Assembly (NCBI GenBank): GCA_021810525.1
Contig: JAJZIP010000001.1
Span: 1 to 64,000, forward strand
Length of the DNA stretch: 64,000 nucleotides
Reading direction: 5' to 3'
From: Actinomycetes bacterium
GTDB lineage: Bacteria; Actinomycetota; Acidimicrobiia; Acidimicrobiales; Acidimicrobiaceae
This document shows positions 47,396 through 56,271 of the stretch, piece after piece. Within the stretch, counting starts at the first letter, position 1. Each line of letters opens with the position of its first letter. The notes under the pieces are model-generated. The model saw only the letters and a list, made by a program, of their open reading frames with translations, was not told where the DNA came from and ran no database searches. Made by a program: the position numbers and the translations under genes.

Positions 47396-48304
47396 CTAGA
47401 TTGTTGTAGCCCGGTGCAGATGCTCCGCTTGGAGCCTCTCAGGACTGAGTGCCAATTCCTTGTTTTCCGAAAGCGCCTTGAGTGGCAACCTTCGAAGCTG
47501 TCGACCGTCCCAACCTTTGCAGGCTTGTGCAAGCTGGCGATGAAGAGCTTTGTCGTCTGCCAGTGCTCTAATCTCCGACCAAATGCCGGCCAGCTCGTCG
47601 AGGGACTGGGCAATTATCTTAGAAGCGGTCTCTACATCGGGTATTGCTATCGACAGGACCAAATCCGCGCGCGAAGTGAAAGCCTCGTCTATGGCATTTG
47701 GAAAGTTGGTGGTGGCAACTACCAATACGTTTGGACAACGTTTCATCAGCCGGTCCATGCCCTCGAGCACGGCGTCGCTCGCGCGGTGAACATCAATGGG
47801 ATTTGCCTCGAAAGATGCGGAGGAGCGGCGCACCGCAAAGCTCTCCACCTCATCTATCACCACAACAAGATGTCTGTATCTGAGCGATAGCTCCGGCAGC
47901 GAGGTGTCGAGCAGGCGCGCGACGTTTCGCTGGCTTTCCCCGAGCATCTCGCTAGGCAGAGCATGAGGGTTCACCTCCACCAGGCAGGTATCACCTTTGT
48001 CAGCAAGTTCATAAGAGACAACTTCCGCCAGACCAACTGAGAGCGTGGTCTTTCCTGTGCCGGGAGGACCCGATAAGATCACGAGTCTTTGAAGCGCCCC
48101 CGGAAGAGCATAGAACTCCTTCTCGTGAGCCAATGCCAACAGTGCATGGGAGAGCAGTCGAGACTTGATCCTTTCGTCAACGATGATTCTGTCCCAATTG
48201 CGTGTACCACCCTCGTCGGGCAGTACTCGAAGCGCGGAAACTCCGTGTATGGGGGCAGAGTGATGATGGTCTATGGCCAAGTCGGTCGCCTTACTTCCGG
48301 CCAT
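47396..48304 (-). CDS. TRIP13/Pch2-like AAA+ ATPase
   Basis: An AAA+ ATPase of about 302 residues. Walker A is LSGPPGTGKTTL, Walker B VVVIDEVESFAVRR, and sensor/arginine-finger segments are VLVVATTNFPNAIDEAFTSRADLVL. The IDEVES...AVLEGMDRL...TTNF...ID.AF.SRAD pattern is the one seen in TRIP13/Pch2 HORMA remodellers. No HORMA or CD-NTase gene is nearby. The ATG at 48304 lies inside the end of the bicupin gene (34-bp overlap); a TTG at 48280 after TAAGG is an alternative. It precedes the ThDP enzyme gene by 29 bp, so a role in assembling or remodelling an enzyme of this operon is possible. Confidence 0.78.
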   Translation of the reverse strand: MAGSKATDLAIDHHHSAPIHGVSALRVLPDEGGTRNWDRIIVDERIKSRLLSHALLALAHEKEFYALPGALQRLVILSGPPGTGKTTLSVGLAEVVSYELADKGDTCLVEVNPHALPSEMLGESQRNVARLLDTSLPELSLRYRHLVVVIDEVESFAVRRSSASFEANPIDVHRASDAVLEGMDRLMKRCPNVLVVATTNFPNAIDEAFTSRADLVLSIAIPDVETASKIIAQSLDELAGIWSEIRALADDKALHRQLAQACKGWDGRQLRRLPLKALSENKELALSPERLQAEHLHRATTI

Positions 48305-49338
48305 ACGATAGTGCTGAGATCTCCGGCTTGGGCGTTGCGAATATGGTCCGGCGGCTCCTCGAAAAGAACCAACGGGTCGCACAGCGCTCTCATGGTCTCC
48401 AAGACCGTGTCAAACATGTGGATTCGCACAACCTTGGCAGTATTGTCCGGATCGTCATTTATGTGCTGATGCCACAGGAAGTGGTCGACTATGATCAAGT
48501 CGCCTTTCTTCCAGGGATGGTTTTCTCCCTTGTCTGGTTCAGTTCCTAAGAATGAGTGGCCTTTGCCTTCGACCACGTACAGCCAGGCTTCGCCAGGGTG
48601 CCGGTGCATTGACTGCTGGCGGCCTGGGCCAATCTCGAACATTGCCATGGTGATGCCCGAGGCCTGATAGCCGACTGCTCTATCCAAAAGGAACGTCGTA
48701 CGGGTTCCACGCGGAGTCTGAAGGAACTCAAGTTCATCCCAGCTCGTGTGCAGCCGGCCGCTTCGCCGAGCTTCCTGCTCAGCCGCTAGACGTCGGATCC
48801 TTCTGGCATATGGATCGTTACCCGCTTTCCCACTTGTGAATGGCGGGCGGCCAGGGAGTTTTGAAAATGGTGTGTCGCCTTCGTCTTGTAAGGTTGCAAA
48901 GCCGAGAATCTCCATCAATGGTTCGCTGGAAAAGCTCATGTATCGGGCTGTGGCTTCGCCCTCGTTTCCGTGGCGGTGCCACGCCCACGCTGGCAGGTGA
49001 AGACTGTCTCCAGGCCCCCAGTTGATCCGAACGCCGTCGATCTCCGTCCAGCCATTTCCGCCAACGCAAAACATCATTGCGTCCCACGAATGGCGGTGAA
49101 TTGTCGATGTAACGCCTGAAGGGATTTCGTGTGCCGCGCCGTCCATCGTTCTCGTCGGCTTATCGGCATCGGGACCTATGTAGGCTCCAGAGATAAGGCC
49201 GCGGTCTGTCTGAAGCATTTCGACGTCCTCGATAGCGATGACAGTTCGTTGATTGCCCCGCCAGTCTTCTATGAACTGAGCTCGACGTTTCTTTTGAACT
49301 TCATAGTGGCTTGTTGAAGTTCTCGTCACATTGGTCAT
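48271..49338 (-). CDS. Bicupin, gentisate 1,2-dioxygenase-like (copy 2)
   Basis: A 355-residue bicupin. Domain 1 has TIHRHSWDAMMFCVGG with aspartate where the metal-binding glutamate usually is, and WHRHGN. Domain 2 keeps a full set: MHRHPGEAWLYVVEG and HFLWHQHIN. It is related in layout to the bicupin at 28 kb but distinct. Ring-cleaving or other oxygenase activity is plausible from the family, with the active metal in domain 2. ATG 49338 has GGGGAG eight bases upstream; a TTG two codons earlier is less likely. First gene of the bicupin/AAA+/ThDP operon, diverging from a FadR-type regulator. Confidence 0.75.
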   Translation of the reverse strand: MTNVTRTSTSHYEVQKKRRAQFIEDWRGNQRTVIAIEDVEMLQTDRGLISGAYIGPDADKPTRTMDGAAHEIPSGVTSTIHRHSWDAMMFCVGGNGWTEIDGVRINWGPGDSLHLPAWAWHRHGNEGEATARYMSFSSEPLMEILGFATLQDEGDTPFSKLPGRPPFTSGKAGNDPYARRIRRLAAEQEARRSGRLHTSWDELEFLQTPRGTRTTFLLDRAVGYQASGITMAMFEIGPGRQQSMHRHPGEAWLYVVEGKGHSFLGTEPDKGENHPWKKGDLIIVDHFLWHQHINDDPDNTAKVVRIHMFDTVLETMRALCDPLVLFEEPPDHIRNAQAGDLSTIVWPEVRRPTWP

Positions 49339-49802
49339 TAACAAGCTCCCCTTTGTAAATATCCGACTCTTCGCCTAGGCGGCACAAATGACCACCATAG
49401 CACAAAACACTGGCTGACCAGCGCCATACTGCTCTTGGATAACCGCTACGCACACGCGGAGCAACTCCAATCTGGTTAGCCCGGAATATTAATCTTATTG
49501 TCATACCCATGTGTAGGCGTATCAAGCTGTTGATTTTTTATTCGGTACCTCTCTGCTCTCGAGTCAAGAACTTTTGGTAACACGGCTTCGCAACGCCTTC
49601 GTTGTGACCTAATACAGAAGATGTGTCCCGAATGAGCTTTGAATGGGACGTTATAAGATGGACCGGAAATTTCAACGCGACCGAAACACCGTGACAGATG
49701 TTGATCCAGATGATAAAAATGGTTAGGGGTAGCTGATCGGCTAGCATGCATTTTGTTTGTGGGTCACTTTCAGGGGTCAGCAATAGATATACAGGAGTGA
49801 AA
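49339..49802. promoter_or_regulatory. Divergent region between bicupin operon and fadR copy 2
   Basis: About 460 bp that should carry both promoters. I could not assign -35/-10 boxes or a strong palindrome. Frames here on the minus strand (for example 49538-49834) cross into the regulator gene and look spurious. Confidence 0.35.
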
Positions 49803-50555
49803 GTGGGCGAAATGGAGAAGCCAGAGTCATCCAAGAATGATCATGGCATGAGTCAGATGTTCAGTCCAATAACCACTGTCAGGATCTCATCGATCATTGT
49901 GGATCGCGTGAGAGCCTTGATAAGAGAGGGCAAGCTGAAGCCGGGAGATCGGCTCCCTACCGAGAGGGAGCTGTGCAGTTCTTTTGGTATCGGAAGAGCG
50001 ACGGTTCGAGACGCTCTTAGGATCCTCGAAACCATCGGATTAGTTGAAGTGCGAGTCGGATCGCGCGGTGGTGCTTTCGTGAAGGCGCCAAGTTCACTTC
50101 AAATAGGTGCGGGACTAAATGACATGCTTGCGGCAGCTGCCATATCGGCAGCTGAAGTCCGTGAAGCCCGCCTAACGTTTGAGCTTGGCCTGATAGATCT
50201 GATCTGTGAACGTATTACCGAGGAGGACATTGCCAGGCTGGATGACATATGCACCAGGGCCAAGATAGCCGTCGAAGAGGACAACTATAGCCTTAATCAT
50301 TCCTTGGAATTCCACACTGCTCTCGCCCAATGCGCGCACAATCGTGCTCTAGACCTGATTATCGAGACATTCCAGATTTCACTGCAGATGTTCGAACGGC
50401 CCGTGAAGGAAGGCGAACCCAGTCGGGGAACGCCAGGCGTTCAAGAGCATTTTGATATCCTTGAAGCGATAAAAGCCAATAACTCCATCCTTGCCAAGGC
50501 AATTATGGAGCTGCATCGCAGCAGAACTCCGAAGCGCTTGAGGCTGATTGCCTAG
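49803..50555 (+). CDS. GntR-family regulator, FadR (FCD) subfamily, copy 2
   Basis: A 250-residue regulator closely related to the one at 26.4 kb: both have [18 protein letters not shown]-type N termini, then LKPGDRLPTERELCSSFGIGRATVRDALRILETIGLVEVRVGSRGGAFVKAP. The FCD half has LEFHTALAQCAHNRALDLIIETFQ and a later EHFDILEAI. The final HRS/LHRSRTPKRL tail differs from copy 1. I prefer the GTG at 49803, with AGGAG five bases upstream; ATG 49812 is possible. It diverges from the bicupin/AAA+/ThDP operon, which it probably controls. A 13-bp hairpin covers its stop. Confidence 0.86.
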   Translation: MGEMEKPESSKNDHGMSQMFSPITTVRISSIIVDRVRALIREGKLKPGDRLPTERELCSSFGIGRATVRDALRILETIGLVEVRVGSRGGAFVKAPSSLQIGAGLNDMLAAAAISAAEVREARLTFELGLIDLICERITEEDIARLDDICTRAKIAVEEDNYSLNHSLEFHTALAQCAHNRALDLIIETFQISLQMFERPVKEGEPSRGTPGVQEHFDILEAIKANNSILAKAIMELHRSRTPKRLRLIA

Positions 50556-50584
50556 AGTACCTCTTCCTCTAAGGCAATCAGCCT
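50541..50584. terminator. Hairpin at the 3' end of fadR copy 2
   Basis: Perfect 13-bp arms AGGCTGATTGCCT (50541-50553) and AGGCAATCAGCCT (50572-50584) around an 18-base loop. The first arm includes the last codons and stop of the regulator. It lies between convergent genes and is probably a terminator; the downstream tract is C/T-rich rather than a pure U-run. Confidence 0.55.
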
Positions 50585-50607
50585 GGCTCGGGTTCTCTCT
50601 AGCTTTG

Positions 50608-51465
50608 TCAGCTACCCAAACACGACTTCAGTGACCTGAAAGCGAAGATGGACGCCATCTCACGCTTGTATGCCGCTGATCCGCGTTCATCATCCTGAGG
50701 CTCTACTATCTCGCGGACAGCTTCAGCTGCTCTACGAAGAGCGGCATCGTCACCAGTTGTCCCAACCAACAACTGGGATGCCTGGTTCGAAATTATCGGG
50801 ACACTTCCCACCCCGCAAAGAACCACCGATGCTGCTTCGATAATCTTTCCATCCGAGCCAAAGGTGACTGATGACCCCGCTCCGACCGTTGGGTAATCGC
50901 CTTCTGATGTTGGGGTATAACGAATATATGCCGATCGCCTGTTCGCCACAAGAGGAATAGTCACCTCGGTAATCAGCTCATCCGGATCGAGAACTGTCTC
51001 AAGAAATCCCTCATAGAATTCCGCCAACGGAATTCTCCTGGTCGACAAGCTGCTCTTCACCGACACTTCGGCACCCACAGCGATCAGCGCAGGAGGCATG
51101 TCCTGACGGGGATCGGCATGTGCAAGAGCACCTCCAAGGGTTGCCATCGCTCGCACTCGTGCGTTTCCGATCACCCCAGATGCCGTGCAAACACCTGGCA
51201 ACAGCCGGGCAATATCGCGATTTGCGGCAATCTCCGCTGCAGTAGTCATAGAGCCAATCTTGACCTCGCCGTCTGAAGCGAATATACCCTTGAGCTCGCC
51301 GACATTGCCGAGCCAGACAACCCGGGACGGCTCGATCAGGCGCGTCTTGTACAACAGCGCAGTAGAGGTCCCTCCACCAAGAAAAATCGCATCTTCTTTA
51401 GAAATACTTTCCAACGCTTCCGAGACCGAGGTCGGGACAAGAAATTCTGTTTCAGTTGACTGCAA
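50608..51465 (-). CDS. Molybdenum hydroxylase FAD-binding (medium) subunit
   Basis: FAD subunit of a three-subunit molybdenum hydroxylase, 285 residues. The FAD-binding segments are FLGGGTSTALLYK and ATLGGALAHADPRQDMP. I start at the TTG 51465, which has GGAGG six bases upstream and places FLVPTSVSEALE near the N terminus as usual; the longer frame to 51639 has no support. The start lies 14 bp inside the small-subunit gene. It passes electrons from the 2Fe-2S subunit to its acceptor. Confidence 0.87.
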   Translation of the reverse strand: MQSTETEFLVPTSVSEALESISKEDAIFLGGGTSTALLYKTRLIEPSRVVWLGNVGELKGIFASDGEVKIGSMTTAAEIAANRDIARLLPGVCTASGVIGNARVRAMATLGGALAHADPRQDMPPALIAVGAEVSVKSSLSTRRIPLAEFYEGFLETVLDPDELITEVTIPLVANRRSAYIRYTPTSEGDYPTVGAGSSVTFGSDGKIIEAASVVLCGVGSVPIISNQASQLLVGTTGDDAALRRAAEAVREIVEPQDDERGSAAYKREMASIFAFRSLKSCLGS

Positions 51466-51898
51466 GGTGGTCCTCCACTGCGCTAACAATCGTTTGGTAG
51501 CCGGTACATCTGCAAAGATTGCCGGCCATGTACTTTCTGATCTCTTCGGAGGTTGAGACTCCAGCTGAATCAATTGACGCTGCTGCAACAATCTGGCCAG
51601 GTGTGCAGATGCCACATTGCATTCCCTCATTCTCCACAAATGAATCTATGAGTTCCGGCATCTTTTCCGCCAAGCCCTCGATTGTCCAGACATCCTTGTC
51701 GACTAAGGTTCCAACCAGGCATATGCAAGAACTCACCGGAGCACCGTTCACCATGATGGTGCAGGCTCCGCACACTCCAACACCGCACCCTTCCTTGGTA
51801 CCCGTTAGCGACAGCCCTCTGATGACATCTAGCGCCAGGGACATTGGATCCACGTCAAGTTCAGTGCCCTTGCCATTCAAACTAAAGTTGATCTTCAC
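51452..51898 (-). CDS. Molybdenum hydroxylase 2Fe-2S (small) subunit
   Basis: A 148-residue two-cluster ferredoxin subunit. The plant-type cluster is GCGVGVCGACTIMV...SSC; the second is GMQCGICTPG...GNLCRCTGY. It transfers electrons between the molybdenum and FAD subunits. ATG start; it overlaps the large subunit gene by 4 bp (ATGA-type). The order large, small, medium differs from coxMSL in form I CO dehydrogenase. Confidence 0.92.
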   Translation of the reverse strand: MKINFSLNGKGTELDVDPMSLALDVIRGLSLTGTKEGCGVGVCGACTIMVNGAPVSSCICLVGTLVDKDVWTIEGLAEKMPELIDSFVENEGMQCGICTPGQIVAAASIDSAGVSTSEEIRKYMAGNLCRCTGYQTIVSAVEDHLAVN

Positions 51899-54000
51899 TT
51901 TGCGCTACCTTCCTTCATACCCCAGTAGATTGTCTCGGCTCTTATGGGGAGCCTCCTGATGCGTACTCCGGTCGCATCTTCGACTGCATTGGCAATTGCT
52001 GCTCCAGTAGGACAGTTGGTCAGTTCACCGACTGCCTTTATGTTATTGGGGCCAACGCCTTTTCCCCCGCGAAGAAGCGCAGTAGTCAGTTTGGGGATAT
52101 CTGCGACATTTGGAAGCTTGAACTCGCCCATACTCAACGCCCAAGGCTGTCCTCCTTCCTCTAACAGATCCTCCATCACCGCAAAGCCGAAGCCCATAAC
52201 AGCTCCACCGTCAATCTGCATCTGATGTGCCTTGGGATTAACAATCTCTGCAACATCTACAGCAGAGATCAACTCCAACACCTTCAGCTGGCCAGTCATA
52301 GGGTCGACCGCTACGCGCGCAAGTTGGGCCGAATACGCACCACTAGGACCATCGGATCCTTCATCGGTAGTGATTTCGACGACTTCCTGGTCTGCTGGCA
52401 TTTCTTTCCAGAGCTTGATCGCATTGGCTACGGCAACAGTGACGCCGAGACTGACCCTGCTTCCGCCTACGCCTGCGTCAGTCGGCAACAGGGAGGTAGA
52501 TACCTGGTTGACCTCTATCTTGTCCGCGCTGATTCCGAGACCGGTACGAATCATCTCGCGGACGACAGTCTGACCGCCAGCTCCATTTTCGGGAATAGGC
52601 ACCTCAGCAATCACCTTCCCGTTCTCGCCCCTCCGAAGTCTTAGACTGGTCTTCGGAACGGCGGCCATGCTTCGTGCGTATATCGCAACTCCTTCGCCAT
52701 GAAGCCATCCTTCGGGAACATCCACGGACTTAGGTTGCGACATCGCCAAGGACAGAACCTCTTTCCCCCGGTACTCCAGCCATACACTCCCATAGGGGTT
52801 CACATCCCCATCAGACAACAGGTTCAGTTCCCGAATCTTGATAGGCCCTATTCCGGATCGTCGCCCCAGTTCATCTAACGCCGATTCGAATGCAAATGCC
52901 GCCTGAGGCGAACCAGGAGCTCTCATATGGCCTTTGGGCTGATTATTGGTGTAGACAATCTTTGATTCGACAAAAAACTCGGGAATTCGATAGGCAATCG
53001 CCGCATCCACTATTCCATGTAGATTTACCGTGTTGACCGGCTTGAACCCCGCATAGGCTCCACCGTCCAAGAGCGCTTCGGCAATTCCTCCCACAAGTTT
53101 TCCGCTGGCGTCTATTCCTAGTCGAACTCTGATCTCGGATGAGTGGCGGCCGTCGGTTGACAAGAGATCGTCGCTGTAGCGAAGAACCATCTTCACGGGT
53201 CTGCCAACAAGAATTGATAACGCGGTACAGAGGGGTGCGTCACCCGGCGACCCCTTGCCTCCAAAATCACCGCCCAGAACGGTTGGCATGATCTCAACCT
53301 TCTTGGGATCGAGACCGAAGACACTCGAGAGGACGTCGCGTAGCCGATACGGACTCTTATTCGTATTCCAGACATTTAGAGAGCCGTCTGCATGATAGTC
53401 AGCGATGCATGCTTGAGGTTCAATGTAACCTTGATGGTCTCCCGGCGTGAAATAGGTTTCATCTATAACATGCACTGCGTTTCTGAGCGCAGATTCAGCT
53501 GCCTCGCGAGAACCATGCGAATCGACCGACTGGATGTTGCGACCTGAATCGGGAGTGACCACGGCACCTGCATACTCCCACGGCCGGTCATGAATCAGCG
53601 GGGAATCGGGCTGTATGGCTTCGCGTGCTGTAGCCACTGTAGTCAATTCTTTGTAGGTTACCTCAATGAGTTCAGCGGCTGCCTCTGCAATCTCGCGAGA
53701 TGTGGCAACCACCGCCGCAATCGGATCTCCCACCCTTCGGACTCGACCATCCGCCAGGATCGGTACATCAAATACCCGCCTTCCATACAAGTTCGCCCCG
53801 CCGGGTAGATCCTTCGCAGTAAATACCCCAAGGACTCCGTCTACCTCTTTGGCGGGAGAGATATCGATCTCCTCAATAAGTGCCGAAGGAAGATCGCTCC
53901 TCTTCACGGCGGCAAAGGTAGTCCCCTCAAGCACTACGTCGGCGGTATACTTAGCTGCCCCCGTGGCCTTTGCAACTGCGTCAATACGACGTTCTGACAT
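51895..54000 (-). CDS. Molybdenum hydroxylase large subunit (xanthine dehydrogenase / aromatic hydroxylase type)
   Basis: A 701-residue molybdopterin-cytosine-dinucleotide-type subunit. Cofactor segments are GGDFGGKG (243-250), MRAPGSPQ (R360), GVGGSR and the catalytic glutamate E659 in KAVGELTNCPTG. The AYRCSFR-type loop of true form I CO dehydrogenase is absent, so CO oxidation is unlikely. Likely reactions are hydroxylation of an aromatic N-heterocycle, aldehyde or aryl-CoA. Its neighbours (ornithine-cyclodeaminase-like protein and TctC) suggest a carboxylated heterocycle; inference only. No molybdenum chaperone (XdhC/CoxF-like) is in the window. Confidence 0.87.
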   Translation of the reverse strand: MSERRIDAVAKATGAAKYTADVVLEGTTFAAVKRSDLPSALIEEIDISPAKEVDGVLGVFTAKDLPGGANLYGRRVFDVPILADGRVRRVGDPIAAVVATSREIAEAAAELIEVTYKELTTVATAREAIQPDSPLIHDRPWEYAGAVVTPDSGRNIQSVDSHGSREAAESALRNAVHVIDETYFTPGDHQGYIEPQACIADYHADGSLNVWNTNKSPYRLRDVLSSVFGLDPKKVEIMPTVLGGDFGGKGSPGDAPLCTALSILVGRPVKMVLRYSDDLLSTDGRHSSEIRVRLGIDASGKLVGGIAEALLDGGAYAGFKPVNTVNLHGIVDAAIAYRIPEFFVESKIVYTNNQPKGHMRAPGSPQAAFAFESALDELGRRSGIGPIKIRELNLLSDGDVNPYGSVWLEYRGKEVLSLAMSQPKSVDVPEGWLHGEGVAIYARSMAAVPKTSLRLRRGENGKVIAEVPIPENGAGGQTVVREMIRTGLGISADKIEVNQVSTSLLPTDAGVGGSRVSLGVTVAVANAIKLWKEMPADQEVVEITTDEGSDGPSGAYSAQLARVAVDPMTGQLKVLELISAVDVAEIVNPKAHQMQIDGGAVMGFGFAVMEDLLEEGGQPWALSMGEFKLPNVADIPKLTTALLRGGKGVGPNNIKAVGELTNCPTGAAIANAVEDATGVRIRRLPIRAETIYWGMKEGSAK

Positions 54001-54534
54001 GTTCCACCCTCTATTAAACCGGCTACGCTACACATCTACTAACTTGACCCGCAACAGTACCCCAAATAGAGAACTATTGCGTATCGATGTCACTGGGATG
54101 CCCCGAGCTACTTCAGCTGAAGGTTTGGAAGACTCAGCCGAGTGTTAGCTACGTCACTACAGTATCAGAATGGCAAGCAGCAATGACCAAAAATCCGCCG
54201 CTAGCCGAAATTTAAGGGTCAGATTTTCCGCTCTCTCGAGATTGATCTGCCTCCAATCCAGCTTCCATCTCGAAAACTCATCAGAGAATGGCCGGGAATG
54301 CGAAGCGACCCTGCTTTCGAGGCCAGTTCGCCTCGGTGTCATCGTGTCACTCAAGCTTCGTTTGGAGGGTGCGCTTCACGGCCAGCGTTAGTATCTCAAT
54401 CGATCGATGCCAGGCGACGCTCCATAGTGCAGCAGTGCCGAACAAGGGCCAGGCGCGCCTTTCGTAGAGACACGCCTGGATCGTTAGACGATACCCGATG
54501 GGCGCTGCGGTCGGGCCGAAAGAGAGACTAGAAC
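54001..54534. other. Gap between tctC copy 2 and the Mo-hydroxylase genes
   Basis: About 530 bp on the way from the tctC stop to the large-subunit start; likely the hydroxylase promoter. Small frames only; none supported. Confidence 0.35.
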
Positions 54535-55656
54535 CTAGCTTCCATTGACGTATGTTGCAATGAGCTGGGCGTTCTTCACCGCTGATACAACTTTGCTTTG
54601 TACGGTTGATCCGTCGACGAAGTTCAAAGGGACGCCCTCCTTGCTAGCCTGAGCTATTGTGGACTGTTCCGCCACAACCTTTGCCAAGGCTTGCCGAAGG
54701 AGATCCAGACGCGCCGAGGGTATCCCTGGAGGACCGGCAAGATCGTAAGTCAGGCCACCCAAAGCCAAGGCTTCTTTTACGGCTGCAGACTGACTCGCCC
54801 CAAGGGAGACGGAACTAAGTGCGTTGCTGAGTGTGACAGCGCCCTTTACCGAGGACTGCAGCGACGCCAATGTTGGCTCGAACGTGACCAAGAGCGCCTT
54901 GGCTTGACCGGAATCCAACATAGAGCGCATTGGTGGAAGATTCTCAAAGAGATACTGCCCGTCACCTGCTAAGAAGCCCTGCTTCAACGTTGATGTCGAA
55001 GTGAAGCCAGTTATGAAGGTGTGGGGAATGGTAAACGCGCCAAGTACCACACGGTTGAACATGTCCCCTGTGCCGTTTCTGACATCGACTACTTTGATTG
55101 GTGTCTTGACAGTCAGTAGCTGCGAAAAGCTCGTAATTCCCGACCTTGGCGACGTCAGGAAAACGCTAGGAGACGTGCCAGGCTGACCCACGTAGCTCAG
55201 CTTGGCGAGATCAAAGTTTTGCCCGAGCTTTTTTTCGACAAGGCTTGCAAGGTCACCTCCGGTGTTCACCATCCCGAGAGTCAGACCGTCTGGCGCAGCG
55301 GCAGCCATTTGATTAGTGCCGACCACCGTTCCCCCACCGTTTACGTTCTCCACGTTCACCGTGGCGCCAAGTGCTGCGGAAAGGCCCGGTGCGATGAGAC
55401 GCGCGTACTGGTCATATCCTCCTCCCGGATTATCAGGGGCAATGAGAGTAATCGTCTTGCCCTTGAAGAACGCCGCAGCTGCGGCGGTCCCCGAGGTCGT
55501 ATTTGGAGCCCCACTATTGCTAGTCGAGCTGCTGCTTGAAGAGTTTGAGCCACACGCTGCTAGGATCATCCCCGCAGATGCCGTCGCAATTCCTAAGGTC
55601 GTCAAGTTACGCCGTCGCGGACTCTTCTTGTAGATGATTGATTCTCTAAAAATCAC
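54535..55656 (-). CDS. Tripartite tricarboxylate transporter binding lipoprotein, TctC family (copy 2)
   Basis: A 373-residue binding protein closely paralogous to copy 1, with lipobox ILAAC (cysteine 35) and Ser/Asn-rich linker. It has KTITLIAPDNPGGGYDQYAR, NVNGGGTVVGTNQMA and GPPGIPSARL. The ligand-pocket segment DVRNGTGDMFNRVVLGAF is shared with copy 1. GTG start with AAAGGAG upstream. No TctA/TctB gene is adjacent, so it probably feeds the single TctAB fusion or a distant one. It diverges from the OCD-family gene. Confidence 0.88.
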   Translation of the reverse strand: MIFRESIIYKKSPRRRNLTTLGIATASAGMILAACGSNSSSSSSTSNSGAPNTTSGTAAAAAFFKGKTITLIAPDNPGGGYDQYARLIAPGLSAALGATVNVENVNGGGTVVGTNQMAAAAPDGLTLGMVNTGGDLASLVEKKLGQNFDLAKLSYVGQPGTSPSVFLTSPRSGITSFSQLLTVKTPIKVVDVRNGTGDMFNRVVLGAFTIPHTFITGFTSTSTLKQGFLAGDGQYLFENLPPMRSMLDSGQAKALLVTFEPTLASLQSSVKGAVTLSNALSSVSLGASQSAAVKEALALGGLTYDLAGPPGIPSARLDLLRQALAKVVAEQSTIAQASKEGVPLNFVDGSTVQSKVVSAVKNAQLIATYVNGS

Positions 55657-56271
55657 GATTGCTCCTTTGGCTCGTTTGACAAAATGCTGAATCCGACAAC
55701 GCCTCTACAGGTCTATTGCCGTTTCTGTCAAGAAGACTTTCTCCCGATAGTTGCCCCCTATCTTTCCAACCCCAGATGTATTGGAAATGTACCCCAAGCC
55801 CAAAGAACGCAAACAGAAATGGTATGAGCAACATGAATGAGCGCATTAGTTGCGCCTTGTCGGAGCTTTCAGATGAATTCCCCATCGAACGCCGCTGACT
55901 TCCCCTTAGTGTCGCGACCGCTGCAACTGCACAGGCGAGATCTACATATCTTGATGCTTACCAGAACCAGCACTAAATTCGCTTCAGTTCCAGCAACCAA
56001 CCAAACACTGACCCCCTCGCAATGAGGTCACTTTATCACAAGGTGATACAGACACTGTGTAATTTGAAAAATTCCGATTCCGTGATTGTTCGAATCTCCT
56101 GCCAAATCAAACTTACGCACATTTTTTTCGGTCAATGTTTGACGCTGTGAAATAAAAGACCGCCTCGTTGTACCCGACTTCGCTATCATTGGAAGACGAA
56201 TTTATCTCAGGCTCTTCACAAATGATGAGTCGTCGCCATATCGAGAGTCTCGCAATCCGAAGGAGCAAAGC
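55657..56271. promoter_or_regulatory. Divergent region with a 6-3-6 palindrome
   Basis: About 615 bp between divergent tctC copy 2 and the OCD-family gene. A perfect palindrome TATCAC-AAG-GTGATA lies at 56034-56048, 224 bp before the OCD start, in an AT-rich stretch: a candidate operator shared by the two genes. No gene was seen here. Confidence 0.45.

Noticed and set aside
47396-48304. CBASS-type defence system suggested by the TRIP13-like ATPase
   Set aside because: No CD-NTase, HORMA protein or effector gene lies nearby; its neighbours are metabolic enzymes in the same operon.
50608-54000. Form I carbon monoxide dehydrogenase (coxMSL)
   Set aside because: The large subunit lacks the AYRCSFR-type active-site loop and the gene order differs, so CO oxidation is unlikely.
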